From assembly GCF_003205515.1 (NCBI RefSeq), contig NZ_KZ826487.1:62001-126000 (forward strand): a DNA stretch of 64,000 bases, written 5' to 3'. Shown here piece after piece: positions 44,149-53,711 of this stretch. A model generated the notes under the pieces. That model worked only from the letters and a program-made list of their open reading frames with translations, searched no databases and was not told the origin of the DNA. The stretch is from Litorivita pollutaquae (GTDB lineage: Bacteria > Pseudomonadota > Alphaproteobacteria > Rhodobacterales > Rhodobacteraceae). Position 1 is the stretch's first letter, and every line of letters begins with the position of its first letter. The translations under genes and the position numbers were made by a program.

Positions 44149-44871
44149 ATGCGCTTTCAAACCCCTCTTGAACCGGCCGTGCTCATCCGTCGCTATAAAC
44201 GGTTTCTGGCCGATATCCGTTTGGCGGATGGAACCGAGGCCGTGGCGCATTGTGCCAATCCGGGATCGATGATGGGATTGGCGCAAGAGGGCATGCGCAT
44301 TTGGGTCGAGCGCAACGACGATCCGAAGAAAAAGCTGCGCTATGGGTGGCGGTTGGTCGAACATGACAGCGGAGATTTCACCGGCGTCGATACATCGGTG
44401 CCCAACCGCGCGCTGCGCGAAGCTTTGTGCGCGGGGCAGGTGGCGGAATTTGCAGATTTCGATGAGGTTCTACCAGAGCAAAAATATGGCGCGAACAGCC
44501 GGATTGATTTTCTGCTGCGCAAGGCGGGCGCGCCGGATCTGTATCTCGAAGTGAAATCTGTGACGCTGAGCCGCCAAGCGGGGCTGGCGGAATTTCCCGA
44601 TAGCGTCACCAAGCGCGGCGCCAAGCACCTTGAAGAGTTGATCGAAATGCGCCGCCAAGGGCACCGCGCCGCGATGCTCTATCTGGTGCAACGTACCGAT
44701 TGCGCGCGCACCGCCTTGGCCGCCGATATCGACCTCGCCTATGCCGCCGCCTATGCGCGCGCCCGCAACGCAGGGGTCGAAGCCTATGCCTACGCCTGTA
44801 GCATCACCCCCGAAGAGATCACGCTTGGCGCGGCTTTGCCGCCACCGCCGGTCGCGTCATCTTTGCCGTGA
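44149..44871 (+). CDS. sfsA: SfsA family DNA/RNA nuclease
   Basis: A 240-residue protein of the SfsA family, originally linked to sugar fermentation stimulation in E. coli. An N-terminal OB-like part is followed by a PD-(D/E)xK-type nuclease core with Asp in NSRIDFLL and E-x-K in DLYLEVKSVTL, then the conserved FPDSVTKRGAKHLEELI. It starts MRFQTPLEPAVLIRRYKRFLAD. It is followed after 106 nt by map on the same strand. Confidence 0.96.
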   Translation: MRFQTPLEPAVLIRRYKRFLADIRLADGTEAVAHCANPGSMMGLAQEGMRIWVERNDDPKKKLRYGWRLVEHDSGDFTGVDTSVPNRALREALCAGQVAEFADFDEVLPEQKYGANSRIDFLLRKAGAPDLYLEVKSVTLSRQAGLAEFPDSVTKRGAKHLEELIEMRRQGHRAAMLYLVQRTDCARTALAADIDLAYAAAYARARNAGVEAYAYACSITPEEITLGAALPPPPVASSLP

Positions 44872-44977
44872 AACTTGAACAAATGTCGCTGCCTCTGGTC
44901 CTTGGAGGCAAACCGTCCTAAATAGAGGCGAAATCCGGCGCGATCGGGCGCCCCCATCCATATCCGAGCGAGGCACC

Positions 44978-45787
44978 ATGGGCGAAGATCATCGCGGCCG
45001 TATGACCAAAGACGGCATCCGTATCCACGAAGAGGCAGATTTTGCCGGCATGCATGCGGCGGGAAACTTGGCGGCAACAATCCTTGATGAGATCGCAGAG
45101 CACGTCTTTCCGGGGCAGACCACGGCTGAAATCGACCGTTTGATCGAAGAAAAGGTCAACGCAGCAGGGGCGAAATCGGCCACCATCGGTTATCGCGGTT
45201 ATAAACACGCTTCGTGTATTTCGGTGAACCATGTGGTGTGTCACGGAATTCCCAGCGAAAAGACACTTAAAGACGGTGACATTCTCAACATCGACGTGAC
45301 GGTGATTGTCGATGGATGGTATGGGGACACCAGCCGGATGTATGTTGCGGGCAAACTTGGCCGCAAGGCCGAGCGACTCATTGAGGTCACGCATGATGCG
45401 TTGATGCGCGGCATTGACGTGGTCCGCCCCGGCGCGACATTTGGCGATATCGGCCATGCGATCCAAAGCTTTGTCGAAAGCCGCCGTATGTCTGTGGTGC
45501 GTGATTTTTGTGGTCACGGGCTTGGGCGCGTGTTTCATTCTCCGCCCAATGTGTTGCACTATGGGCGTCCGGGCACAGAGGCTGTTCTGGAAGAAGGGAT
45601 GTTTTTTACCATCGAGCCGATGGTGAATTTGGGCCGCCCCGAAACCAAAGTGCTTGCCGATGATTGGACTGCCGTGACGCGCGATAAATCGTTGACGGCG
45701 CAGTTCGAGCATTCGATCGGAGTAACCGCCGACGGGTTCGAGATTTTCACCCTATCCCCCGCCGGTACCTTTCACCCAACCTACTAA
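44978..45787 (+). CDS. map: type I methionine aminopeptidase
   Basis: Removes the initiator methionine from new proteins. 269 residues. The metal ligands are seen as Asp in LNIDVTVIVDGWYGDTSRM, His in FCGHGLGRVFHSPP, Glu in MFFTIEPM and Glu in QFEHSIGVT; the substrate His is in VVCHGIP. GAGGCACC precedes ATG 44978, and a Met at codon 9 is an alternative start. The sfsA-map order is common in alphaproteobacteria. Confidence 0.97.
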   Translation: MGEDHRGRMTKDGIRIHEEADFAGMHAAGNLAATILDEIAEHVFPGQTTAEIDRLIEEKVNAAGAKSATIGYRGYKHASCISVNHVVCHGIPSEKTLKDGDILNIDVTVIVDGWYGDTSRMYVAGKLGRKAERLIEVTHDALMRGIDVVRPGATFGDIGHAIQSFVESRRMSVVRDFCGHGLGRVFHSPPNVLHYGRPGTEAVLEEGMFFTIEPMVNLGRPETKVLADDWTAVTRDKSLTAQFEHSIGVTADGFEIFTLSPAGTFHPTY

Positions 45788-46084
45788 GTAACCAAAGCAC
45801 TGAATAAATTACCAAAGCACTGGTGAACCACCCACATAGGGATACACTGCAGTAATTACGATTTCGTGACGATCGTGGGCAGGGGAAAGCAATCCCCGAA
45901 TTCCCCATTTGCATCCTTTCTGGCGCGTTTTGTGTTTTTTATCAGTTGGTTAAATGTGGTGCGGTGGCGGGTTGGCTCTTGAATGCGGCTTGCGCTTCGG
46001 TAATACCCTTCCCATCTTGATCCTGCTGCACTGCCGCATGGCACCTGCCGCGTTTCCAATCGGGTAGCACAAGGAGGCCAATCT
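45788..46084. other. 297-nt gap upstream of the TRAP solute-binding gene
   Basis: It begins with a 12-nt direct repeat at 45791-45822 and ends with a perfect AAGGAGG ribosome site 7 nt before the dctP-type start. No gene is seen inside. Confidence 0.5.
45791..45822. repeat. 12-nt direct repeat, period 20
   Basis: ACCAAAGCACTG occurs at 45791-45802 and again at 45811-45822. The 20-nt period is close to two helical turns, which suits a tandem regulator site, though chance is not excluded. Confidence 0.5.
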
Positions 46085-47131
46085 ATGAGCTTTATGAAAT
46101 CCGCAGCCCTCGCCGCCGTTCTCGGCCTGACCGCCACCGCGTCCGTCGCGCAAGAGGTCACGCTTCGCTTCCAACATTTCGTTTCGCCCAACTCCGCGAA
46201 CCCGAAATACTTCATCGAACCATGGGCGAAGAAAGTCGAAGCCGACAGCAATGGCCGGATTAAGGTCCAGGTCGTGCCCTTTATGCAGTTGGGAGGCAAA
46301 GCGCCCGAGCAATATGACTATGTCGCCGATGGTGTGATTGACGGTGGTTGGGTGATCCCCGGATATCAACCGGGACGTTTTCCCGAAGCCGAAGCCATGG
46401 AAATGCCTTTTATGACCACCAAGAACGCCGAGGAAGCTTCGATCGCGGCGTGGGAGTTCACGCAAAAGCACCTTGCCGATGATTTCGCCGATGTGCATTT
46501 GATTGCCGCCCATATGCACGGGCCGGGAATCGTGCACAAACGCGCGGAAGAGATCAAAACCGTCGAAGATTTTGACGGTCTGAAGCTGCGCGGCCCGTCG
46601 CGCGCGGCGACGATGCTTTTGAACAAATTGGGCGCAACGCCGATTGGCATGCCGGTGCCCGCTTTTCCCGAAGCTTTGTCCAAAGGTGTGGTTGATGGCG
46701 GTGTGATCACTTGGGAAATGGCGCCTTCGCTAAAGCTTGATGATCTGGCTGACAGCCATACCGATGTCGCCGGCGACAAAGCCTTCTACAACCTCTTTTT
46801 CATCTGGGCGATGAACAAGGACGTTTATGAAGGGTTGCCCGACGATCTGCGGGCTGTAATCGATGCCAATTCCGGCGCGGCGACATCGGCTTGGGCCGGG
46901 CGTGCACATGACTTGGGCGACAGGGATGGCCGCGCCGTCATGGAAGCCGCAGGCAACACGCTCGCCACGATTAGTGTGGAGGAAACGGCGCGGATTCAAG
47001 CTTTGGGCGATGAGGTTGTGGCCGACTGGATTGAAGAGGCCAATAAGGCCGGTCTCGATGGTCAATTGCTGATCGACGATGCCCGCGCCCTGGTCGCCAA
47101 ATCCGCAGGCACCGCGCGTCCGCTGGAATAA
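46085..47131 (+). CDS. TRAP transporter solute-binding protein (DctP family)
   Basis: A 348-residue periplasmic protein with signal peptide MSFMKSAALAAVLGLTATASVAQ. The DctP/TAXI-type fold is recognised from VTLRFQHFVSPNSANPKYF, the KVQVVPFMQLGGKAPEQ loop, LKLRGPSRAATMLLNKLGATPIGMP (with the ligand-carboxylate Arg) and the EALSKGVVDGGVITWEM segment. It would capture a carboxylate for a TRAP permease. No DctQ or DctM gene is adjacent, so it stands alone. AAGGAGG gives it a very strong ribosome site. Confidence 0.95.
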   Translation: MSFMKSAALAAVLGLTATASVAQEVTLRFQHFVSPNSANPKYFIEPWAKKVEADSNGRIKVQVVPFMQLGGKAPEQYDYVADGVIDGGWVIPGYQPGRFPEAEAMEMPFMTTKNAEEASIAAWEFTQKHLADDFADVHLIAAHMHGPGIVHKRAEEIKTVEDFDGLKLRGPSRAATMLLNKLGATPIGMPVPAFPEALSKGVVDGGVITWEMAPSLKLDDLADSHTDVAGDKAFYNLFFIWAMNKDVYEGLPDDLRAVIDANSGAATSAWAGRAHDLGDRDGRAVMEAAGNTLATISVEETARIQALGDEVVADWIEEANKAGLDGQLLIDDARALVAKSAGTARPLE

Positions 47132-47150
47132 TAGCATGACCAACTGCATT

Positions 47151-47179
47151 AAAGGCCGTCCCATATGGGGCGGCCTTTT
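47151..47179. terminator. hairpin terminator between TRAP gene and rsmD
   Basis: AAAGGCCG / CGGCCTTT with further inner pairing around CCATATGG, ending in four T. It is located between convergent genes. Confidence 0.8.
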
Positions 47180-47255
47180 GTGTTCGAGGGGGTCGTAAAT
47201 GCGGGGAAAGGATGCGCTGCCGGAGGGCGGGCATCCGCCGAAGCGGCAAGGTGAT

Positions 47256-47816
47256 TTAGGCTTTCTCCAAGAGTGAAATCACCGTGCCGCCGTATTTGCG
47301 CGCATCCAACACCTGCCATCCGGCGGGCGGGGTGATTGCCGCGCTTTCTTCCCAGACGATAAGCGCCTGATCGTCGATCCATCCGCCCGCCAATGCGGCT
47401 TTGAGCGCGGCTTCGCCCATTTGTTTGCCGTAGGGCGGGTCAAGAAACACCAAATCGAAGGGTGCACCCTCATGTGCGGGCAATTTGCGCGCATCGCGGC
47501 GGAAAATCTGGCAGGCGGTCTTGGCCTCGCACAGCGCGATATTCTGGGTCAGTATTTTTTGTGCCACGCGCCCGTCCTCGATGAAACACACGGCATCCGC
47601 CCCACGTGACAGCGCCTCAAGTCCGAGCGCGCCGGTGCCGGCAAATATGTCCAGCACCCGCGCCCCGCCCAAAGGGTCGCCGAAACGCCCGCCGCCTAAA
47701 ACATTGAACAGGCTCTCGCGCACGCGGTCTGTGGTCGGACGCAAATGCGCGCCCGCATCGCCCTTACCAACCGAGGCCAAAGCGCGGCCTTTGAATGCGC
47801 CGGCGATGATCCTCAT
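47256..47816 (-). CDS. rsmD: 16S rRNA (guanine(966)-N(2))-methyltransferase
   Basis: A 186-residue SAM-dependent methyltransferase modifying G966 of 16S rRNA in the small subunit. It starts MRIIAGAFKGRAL; LRPTTDRVRESLFNVL is the RsmD-specific segment, the SAM motif is VLDIFAGTGALGLEALSRGA, and the catalytic DPPY is at 126-129. ATG 47816 overlaps the stop of the flavoprotein gene upstream (ATGA). Confidence 0.97.
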   Translation of the reverse strand: MRIIAGAFKGRALASVGKGDAGAHLRPTTDRVRESLFNVLGGGRFGDPLGGARVLDIFAGTGALGLEALSRGADAVCFIEDGRVAQKILTQNIALCEAKTACQIFRRDARKLPAHEGAPFDLVFLDPPYGKQMGEAALKAALAGGWIDDQALIVWEESAAITPPAGWQVLDARKYGGTVISLLEKA

Positions 47817-49024
47817 CTCAGCAGGCTCTTGAGATCGGTGTCGGGGTCGTCGATCAAGGCCGGATCGGGGGATTTCCCACCGTCTATCAATCGTTTCCCC
47901 ACCATATAGGCGCGTGGATCATTGGCCGCATCGACGGCCAGCAATGTCGCGCCACGGTAATACCAAAAGGACATTGCGCCGTCTTTGTCGCCCGTCCGCG
48001 TGATGATCCGGTCATAGCCGCTGTTCAATCCTGCGATTTGTAATTTGACGTCATATTGGTCGGACCAGAACCACGGCTGCGGCACATAGGGTTTATGCGC
48101 CCCCATGATATTTTCAGCCACGCATTCGGCCATATCAATCGCGTTGGGCACGGATTCGAGCCGCAGCATCCCGCCCTCATGTGGGAAGCTGGCGCAATCG
48201 CCTGCGGCCCAAATTGACGGGTCTGATGTCTGGCCAAATTCATTGACCTTGATGCCGTTTTCGACAGTCACCCCCGCCGCTTCGGCGAGTCCGGCGCGGG
48301 GCCGGATGCCGACACCCACCACGGCAAAATCCACCTCCAGATGGCTGCCGTCGCTCAGGTCAGCGCCGCTGACATGGCCCGTGCCCGTCAGCCGGAGCAG
48401 GCCGGTGCCTTCACGAATATCAACGCCATGCGCGGCGTGAAGCGCGCGGAAATAAGCGGAGGTTTCGGGGCTGGCGACACGTTGCAAAATGCGTTCGGCC
48501 ATTTCAACCAGAACCACATGCAAACCGCGTTTGGCCGCGACGGCGGCGGCTTCCAATCCGATATATCCGCCCCCGACAATCAGCACCCGTTTCCCCGCCA
48601 CAAAATAGGGGGCCATTGCATCCACATCATGCAGATCGCGCACGGTGAAGACCCCGTCCAAATCACCGCCAATGGCGCGGGGCAGGCGGATCGGCTCTGA
48701 TCCGGTGGTCAGGGCCAATTGGTCATACCCAAGCGTTTCCCCCGTAGCGAGCGTCAGAAGTTTATCCTGCGGCAGGATCGCCGCGACCTCGGCTCCCTTG
48801 CGCAGGGTGATATTTTGCTCGGCGTAAAAACTCTCGGGGCGCAGGAACAGGCGCGCGCGCTCCATTTCGCCAAGCAGGTATTTCTTTGACAAAGGCGGGC
48901 GTTGATAGGGCGGGGCATTCTCGCCGCCGATCAATGTGATCGCGCCCTCAAACCCCAATCCGCGCAGCTTTGCGGTCAATGAGGCCCCGGCTTGGCCCGC
49001 TCCGATCACGACAATATGGCTCAT
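47813..49024 (-). CDS. FAD-dependent ferredoxin reductase-like oxidoreductase
   Basis: A 403-residue flavoprotein of the putidaredoxin/rhodocoxin reductase type. FAD Rossmann motif IVVIGAGQAGASLTAKLR, APPYQRPPLSKKYLLGE, NAD motif VLIVGGGYIGLEAAAVA, and FAD motif SIWAAGDCASFP are present. The C-terminal reductase domain carries the WFWSDQYDVKLQIAG hallmark. It would pass electrons from NAD(P)H to a [2Fe-2S] ferredoxin; no ferredoxin, P450 or Rieske oxygenase gene is adjacent. It overlaps rsmD by 4 nt. Confidence 0.95.
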   Translation of the reverse strand: MSHIVVIGAGQAGASLTAKLRGLGFEGAITLIGGENAPPYQRPPLSKKYLLGEMERARLFLRPESFYAEQNITLRKGAEVAAILPQDKLLTLATGETLGYDQLALTTGSEPIRLPRAIGGDLDGVFTVRDLHDVDAMAPYFVAGKRVLIVGGGYIGLEAAAVAAKRGLHVVLVEMAERILQRVASPETSAYFRALHAAHGVDIREGTGLLRLTGTGHVSGADLSDGSHLEVDFAVVGVGIRPRAGLAEAAGVTVENGIKVNEFGQTSDPSIWAAGDCASFPHEGGMLRLESVPNAIDMAECVAENIMGAHKPYVPQPWFWSDQYDVKLQIAGLNSGYDRIITRTGDKDGAMSFWYYRGATLLAVDAANDPRAYMVGKRLIDGGKSPDPALIDDPDTDLKSLLR

Positions 49025-49120
49025 CGCGCCCGTCCTTTCACAAGTTTCCTATGGCCCGCGTAGGGCGCGCGCCTGTATGCTGTTCCAGACGTATCACAAT
49101 GACAGACAGGATAAAGACGA

Positions 49121-49609
49121 ATGACACTCAAGGTTGGAGACAAATTGCCCGAGGCGACGCTTGTTGGCATGGGGCCAAAGGGGCCCGCGCCCGTAGCATT
49201 GAGCGACAAGCTCAACGGGCGCAAGGTGGTGATCTTTGCCGTGCCCGGCGCGTTTACCAGCGTATGCAGCACCGCCCATGTGCCGAGCTTTATCCGCACC
49301 AAGGGCGATTTTGACGCCAAAGGCGTTGATGAAATTATCTGCGTCTCGGTCAACGATCCCTTTGTGATGGACGCATGGGGCGAGAGCACCGGTGCGACAG
49401 CGGCGGGGCTGACCATGCTTGGTGATCCGCAAAGCGAGTTCACCAAAGCCATCGGTATGGATTTCACCGCCCCCCCCGCAGGGCTGATCGCGCGCTCCAA
49501 ACGCTACGCGATGCTGGTCGAGGATGGCGTTGTTTCGGTCTTCAACGCGGAAGAAAACCCCGGCATGTGCGAAGTCTCTGCCGGTGAAGGATTGCTGGCC
49601 GAGATTTAA
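49121..49609 (+). CDS. peroxiredoxin (Prx5-like)
   Basis: A 162-residue cytosolic thiol peroxidase of the Prx5 group. The active-site loop PGAFTSVCSTAHVPSF holds the peroxidatic Cys C49 with the preceding Thr. IICVSVNDPFVMDAWG and LGDPQSEFTKAIGMDF are family segments. A further Cys near the C-terminus (MCEVSAGEG) could act in recycling. AAGACGA precedes ATG 49121. It is a single gene with its own terminator. Confidence 0.96.
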   Translation: MTLKVGDKLPEATLVGMGPKGPAPVALSDKLNGRKVVIFAVPGAFTSVCSTAHVPSFIRTKGDFDAKGVDEIICVSVNDPFVMDAWGESTGATAAGLTMLGDPQSEFTKAIGMDFTAPPAGLIARSKRYAMLVEDGVVSVFNAEENPGMCEVSAGEGLLAEI

Positions 49610-49919
49610 GGCGCGTCGCCTTGCGGGATGCAGTATCCCGCGATGTTGCACTACGGCATAAAAGGGCGCTCCGGATCGGGGCGCCCTTTGTATAAATGGT
49701 TTTTTGCCTTGGGACCGCGATATGCGGCCTGCCGGTTTGGGGCGCGGCTGATGACTTGCGGCACGGCCAATCGGCCCATCCGGCCAAGGCGCGATGCAAA
49801 GCCCGCAGGCAGATGAAGAGCCGCAGGCACGGTGCCCGTTGCGGTAGAGGGAACTATGCCGGCAGGCGGTTTGCCCCATGCGGTGCACGGCGCGTGTCAT
49901 GCGGCAAACCGCGCAGCCG
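49610..49919. other. 310-nt gap between peroxiredoxin and mscS-type gene
   Basis: It holds a terminator hairpin at 49661-49689. The remaining 230 nt show no gene, tRNA or clear regulatory element. Confidence 0.5.
49661..49689. terminator. hairpin terminator after peroxiredoxin
   Basis: AAAGGGCGC / GCGCCCTTT, 9 bp with an 11-nt loop; the A/T flanks allow use from both convergent genes. Confidence 0.8.
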
Positions 49920-50780
49920 TTATTCTGAGCTCTGCGTGACCTGATACATGGTCCGTGTCGGGAACGGAATGTCGATGCCGCCTTCGTCAAAGGCCTCTTT
50001 GATCGCCCGGGTCATATCGGCGCGGAAGGCGAAATAATCGCTCGATGCGCACCAGACGCGCACCAGAAAATCAACCGAACTGTCGCCCAAATTGGTGACC
50101 TGAATAAATGGTTCGGGGTCGCTCATAGCACGTGGATCGGACAGGATCGTGGCGCGGATGATGTCATCGGCGTTCTTCAAATTCGCGCCGTATCCAACAC
50201 CAAATGTCCATTCGGCGCGCCGCGTGTTATTGGAGGAATAGTTGCTGATCACATTGCCCCAAACTTCTGAATTGGGAATGATCACCTGCGCATTGCTGAG
50301 GTCCGCCAGTTCGGTAAAGTTTAAAGAGATGTCTTTGACGGTGCCGGTTTGGCCTGCGACTTCGACAAAATCTCCGATTTTAATCGGGCGAAACAGGATG
50401 ATCATCACCCCTGCGGCGACGTTCGAAAGCGTCCCTTGCAGCGCCAGCCCAATCGCCAGCCCGGCCGCACCGATAACGGCCACAATCGAGGTGGTTTGAA
50501 TCCCGAAGGTATTGAGAACAAACAAAACCGCAAAGGCGAGGATGGTATATCGGGCAATGTTTCCGAGGAAGTTGAACAGCGTGCTGTCGAGGCGGGCATA
50601 GGCCTCGCCCATGCGCACCAACCGCCGCCGCGCCCATCCGGCGACGATAAATCCGAGCAGTAAGATCAGCAGTGCCGAGACCACCGACCCCAAAGCCGAG
50701 GCGAGGAATTCCAGCGTCAAAACATCAGAAATTGAGGTGCCGTTATAAATGTCGGTGTGGAGGAGTTCTGTCAAAGTCAT
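49920..50780 (-). CDS. small-conductance mechanosensitive channel (MscS family)
   Basis: A 286-residue inner-membrane channel that opens on membrane tension during hypo-osmotic shock. There are three N-terminal hydrophobic helices, the third being the pore helix with Ala/Gly packing ([23 protein letters not shown]). [12 protein letters not shown] begins the beta domain, and the C-terminal alpha/beta vestibule ends at MYQVTQ. The size is that of minimal E. coli-type MscS. Its start overlaps the phhB stop by 4 nt. Confidence 0.95.
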   Translation of the reverse strand: MTLTELLHTDIYNGTSISDVLTLEFLASALGSVVSALLILLLGFIVAGWARRRLVRMGEAYARLDSTLFNFLGNIARYTILAFAVLFVLNTFGIQTTSIVAVIGAAGLAIGLALQGTLSNVAAGVMIILFRPIKIGDFVEVAGQTGTVKDISLNFTELADLSNAQVIIPNSEVWGNVISNYSSNNTRRAEWTFGVGYGANLKNADDIIRATILSDPRAMSDPEPFIQVTNLGDSSVDFLVRVWCASSDYFAFRADMTRAIKEAFDEGGIDIPFPTRTMYQVTQSSE

Positions 50781-51073
50781 TGTGCCAGTTGGTCCATTTT
50801 TCGTGCCAGTTTTGCATCCAAGGGTGTCAATCCACCTGCGTCATGGGTGGTCAGCGTGACGCTGACACGGTTGTAGATATTGCTCCATTCAGGATGGTGA
50901 TCCCATTTTTCCGCCCAAAGAGCCGCACGGGTCATAAAGGCAAAGGCCTGTGTGAAGTCCTCGAAGGTGAAGGTTTTGGAAAGGGCATCGCGGGTTTCCT
51001 CGACACACCATCCGGTCGCTTTCAACGGCTCCAGAAGCGGGCCTCGGCCGGTATCGCTTAGGCGTTCGGTCAT
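50777..51073 (-). CDS. phhB: 4a-hydroxytetrahydrobiopterin dehydratase
   Basis: A 98-residue pterin-4a-carbinolamine dehydratase (DCoH/PhhB) that regenerates dihydropterin after aromatic amino acid hydroxylation. The active-site His pair and fold signature are in [17 protein letters not shown], followed by the [12 protein letters not shown] strand. No phenylalanine hydroxylase gene is in the window. It overlaps both its upstream neighbour and the MscS gene by 4 nt. Confidence 0.95.
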   Translation of the reverse strand: MTERLSDTGRGPLLEPLKATGWCVEETRDALSKTFTFEDFTQAFAFMTRAALWAEKWDHHPEWSNIYNRVSVTLTTHDAGGLTPLDAKLARKMDQLAQ

Positions 51074-52257
51074 TGGGGATCCTCGTCAGAATTGGATTTT
51101 CGGAATGGACCATAGTCGGTCAGAACGTCGATGTCTTGGTCTATGGCGCGGGTTTCTGCCGTGAGGAACTCGCTTACGGCGCGGGCAAAGCCGGCATCAG
51201 CAATCCAATGCAACGAATGGGTTTTTGCCGGAAGATAGCCACGCGCCAATTTGTGTTCGCCCTGCGCCCCCGCTTCGACGCGGGACAAACCCTGTTGGAT
51301 CGCGAAATCTATCGCGCGGTAGTAGCAAAGTTCGAAATGCAAGCACGGGTGATCCTCTAAGCAGCCCCAGTATCTTCCAAACAACGCGTCAGAGCCAATA
51401 AAGTTCAATGCGCCGGCAATGTATTTGCCGTCCCGTTCGGCCAGCACCAATAAAATATCGTCTCTCAAGCTCTCTTGTGCGCAATCAAAAAAGCTGCGGG
51501 TCAGGTAAGGCGTGCCCCATTTGCGCGCTCCGGTGTCTTGATAAAACGCCCAGAACGCATCCCAATGTTCCGGCTCGATTTGATCGCCGGTGAGCATATG
51601 GATCTGCCCGCCGAAGGTGGCGGCTTGCGCGCGCTCCTTGCGGATGTTCTTACGTTTGCGCGAGGACAGGGACGCAAGGAAGTCGTCGAAATCGGCGTAG
51701 CCGTCATTCGTCCAATGAAATTGTTGGCTGGCCCGGGGCATCAAGCCCATCGCACGGCCTGCGGCCGCTTCGTCTTCGGTGCAAAACGTGATGTGTAGCG
51801 ATGAAATGTTATTGGTCGCGGCCAATTCTACCGCCCCCTGGACCAAGGCGCTTTGACCTTGAATCTCGTGCCCCTTACGGGTCAGCAGCCGACGCCCGGA
51901 GACGGGTGTAAACGGCACGGCAATTTGCAATTTCGGATAATATTGCCCACCGGCGCGCGCATAGGCTTCGGCCCATCCGTGGTCGAAAATATATTCGCCT
52001 TGACTGTGGGATTTGGCATAGAGCGGTGCGACCGCGATGATGGCACCCTCTTGCCGCGCCAGCAGATAATGCGGTTCCCATCCGGTGCCACGCCCGACCG
52101 ATCCGCTGTCTTCGAGGGCCTTGAGAAAGCGGTAGGTGGTGAAGGGATCGGCAGGTCGTCCGGCCATATCATCGGCACAGGCGCAGGCATCCCAATCGCT
52201 CTGCCCGATGGCAGATATATGGCTCACCGCTTCGATTTCGATCGCTGTTTCGCTCAT
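51070..52257 (-). CDS. FemAB-like / GNAT-fold acyltransferase (DUF482 family)
   Basis: A 395-residue protein of the COG3146 group, which has two GNAT-like domains related to FemAB peptidoglycan aminoacyl transferases. Typical segments are [25 protein letters not shown]-type (only the first residues named here), [17 protein letters not shown], and [16 protein letters not shown]. The exact substrate is unknown. ATG 52257 is chosen over 52299, which would extend towards the neighbouring gene without homology-like residues. The phhB start overlaps its stop. Confidence 0.9.
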   Translation of the reverse strand: MSETAIEIEAVSHISAIGQSDWDACACADDMAGRPADPFTTYRFLKALEDSGSVGRGTGWEPHYLLARQEGAIIAVAPLYAKSHSQGEYIFDHGWAEAYARAGGQYYPKLQIAVPFTPVSGRRLLTRKGHEIQGQSALVQGAVELAATNNISSLHITFCTEDEAAAGRAMGLMPRASQQFHWTNDGYADFDDFLASLSSRKRKNIRKERAQAATFGGQIHMLTGDQIEPEHWDAFWAFYQDTGARKWGTPYLTRSFFDCAQESLRDDILLVLAERDGKYIAGALNFIGSDALFGRYWGCLEDHPCLHFELCYYRAIDFAIQQGLSRVEAGAQGEHKLARGYLPAKTHSLHWIADAGFARAVSEFLTAETRAIDQDIDVLTDYGPFRKSNSDEDPQ

Positions 52258-52324
52258 ATACCTATCTTCGTGCCTTGGGGCCGCGCGGCCTATCTCCAAT
52301 TATTTGGGTCTACAGAGGCCGGAT

Positions 52325-53107
52325 TCAAGCGGGGATTTCAGCCGCATAGCCCTCGAAAGTGATATTTTGCGCAATGCGCCGTGCGCGGGTTTCTTGAGCA
52401 CGGGAACGGATCGTCCAACACAAGACCCCCGCACCGCGTGTTTTGAGGTCCGCCACACGAGCGCGGGAGAGGTCTTCAGCTTGGTGGCTGATAAAGCTGG
52501 CGCCCGCCGCATCATAATCTGGAATGGCGCGCAGGCGCGCGCGCTTGGCCGCATTCAACATCGGCCAATCCTCCGCCGCATAGTCACAAGTGGTGATTCC
52601 GCGCGGCACATCGGGTGCCAGAGCGGCCATTTGAATGACCGAATGTGGATTAAAGGACATCACCGCGACCGGGCCGCGATATCCGGTAAGCGCCATGGCC
52701 ACCGCCTGTTCCAATCGGCCGATGTTGGCGCCCAAGCCGCCGTCTTGATCTTTGATCTCGATGAGCAATGCGGCGCGCCCCGCGACAATGTCGAGAACGT
52801 CGGACAGCTGCGGCATGCCTCTGCCATCGCCGGCTTTGAGCGGAATGGTTTCAAGCGCGGCTGCGGTTTGCGCGTTGACGGCGCCTTTGCCTTCGGTCAA
52901 TCGGTCGAGGGCATAATCATGAAACACCATGGCAGCGCCGTCTCGCGACAATTGCACGTCGATCTCGATACCATATCCGGCCTCAACAGCGGCGCGGATT
53001 GCGGCGCGGGAATTTTCCGGCCGGGCCTGTGCCAGATCCCAATAGGCCCGATGGGCCAGCGGGGCGCGCAAGAATGCGTCCGGCAGGGCGGGGGCGTTGG
53101 TGCTCAT
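52325..53107 (-). CDS. glycerophosphodiester phosphodiesterase
   Basis: A 260-residue cytosolic GDPD TIM-barrel enzyme hydrolysing glycerophosphodiesters to glycerol-3-phosphate and an alcohol. The catalytic His/Arg are in LAHRAYWDL, PENSRAAI follows, the metal Glu-x-Asp is in GIEIDVQLSRDGAAMVFHDYAL (partly quoted), and the downstream Glu is in ALLIEIKDQ. The GDPD HRG motif reads HRA here. Its start overlaps the RidA gene stop by 4 nt. Confidence 0.93.
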   Translation of the reverse strand: MSTNAPALPDAFLRAPLAHRAYWDLAQARPENSRAAIRAAVEAGYGIEIDVQLSRDGAAMVFHDYALDRLTEGKGAVNAQTAAALETIPLKAGDGRGMPQLSDVLDIVAGRAALLIEIKDQDGGLGANIGRLEQAVAMALTGYRGPVAVMSFNPHSVIQMAALAPDVPRGITTCDYAAEDWPMLNAAKRARLRAIPDYDAAGASFISHQAEDLSRARVADLKTRGAGVLCWTIRSRAQETRARRIAQNITFEGYAAEIPA

Positions 53108-53568
53108 TTGATTTGGAAAATGGCTTCGATTTCGACCGCAACGCCCAAGGGCAACGACGCCGCAGACACCGCCGAACGCGCGTGCCGTCCCGCGTCGCCA
53201 AGCGCCGCCACCATGAAATCCGATGCGCCGTTGATCACCTGTGGTTGCTGGGTAAAGTCTGCGGTGGAGTTGACAAACCCCACCAGTTTGACCAAGCGCA
53301 CCAGCCGCGATAGATCCCCGCCGCAGGCTGCTTTGGCCTGTGCCAGCAGTGAGATCGCACAGGTTTGTGCCGCTGCCGCTCCATCCTCGACCGTCAGATC
53401 AGCGCCGAGTTTTCCAGTGATCAACCCGTCGGGGCCGTTTGATATTTGCCCCGAGACATGCACCAAATCACCGACCTGCACGAAGGGAATGTAGTTGGCG
53501 GCAGGGGCGGGGGCATCGGGCAAGGTGATGCCCATATCGGCAAGGCGGGTTTCGATTTGGGGGCTCAT
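53104..53568 (-). CDS. RidA family protein (enamine/imine deaminase type)
   Basis: A 154-residue YjgF/RidA-family protein. VQVGDLVHVSGQISNGPDG lies in the N-terminal part, LVRLVKLVGFVNST in the middle, and a GRHARSAVSAASLPLGVAVEIEA-type end where the catalytic Arg is expected (ARSAV). RidA hydrolyses reactive enamines from PLP enzymes; longer members like this one may differ. ATG 53568 has GGAG 7 nt upstream. Confidence 0.93.
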   Translation of the reverse strand: MSPQIETRLADMGITLPDAPAPAANYIPFVQVGDLVHVSGQISNGPDGLITGKLGADLTVEDGAAAAQTCAISLLAQAKAACGGDLSRLVRLVKLVGFVNSTADFTQQPQVINGASDFMVAALGDAGRHARSAVSAASLPLGVAVEIEAIFQIK

Positions 53569-53711
53569 GGCGCATCTCCATTGCAGGGCATTTGAGGCGT
53601 TCGCGGCCAAGCTAACGCGCGGATCGCGGGTTGCACAGAGACAAATGATCGATCCGGCACGGGAAACGGGCGGCCGATTGGATCGCGTCGCCCGGTTTTG
53701 TTCCGTGCGGT

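Noticed and set aside
52136-53494. 452-codon plus-strand frame over the GDPD and RidA genes
   Set aside because: Antisense to two recognisable enzymes with 4-nt overlaps; no domain pattern on this strand.
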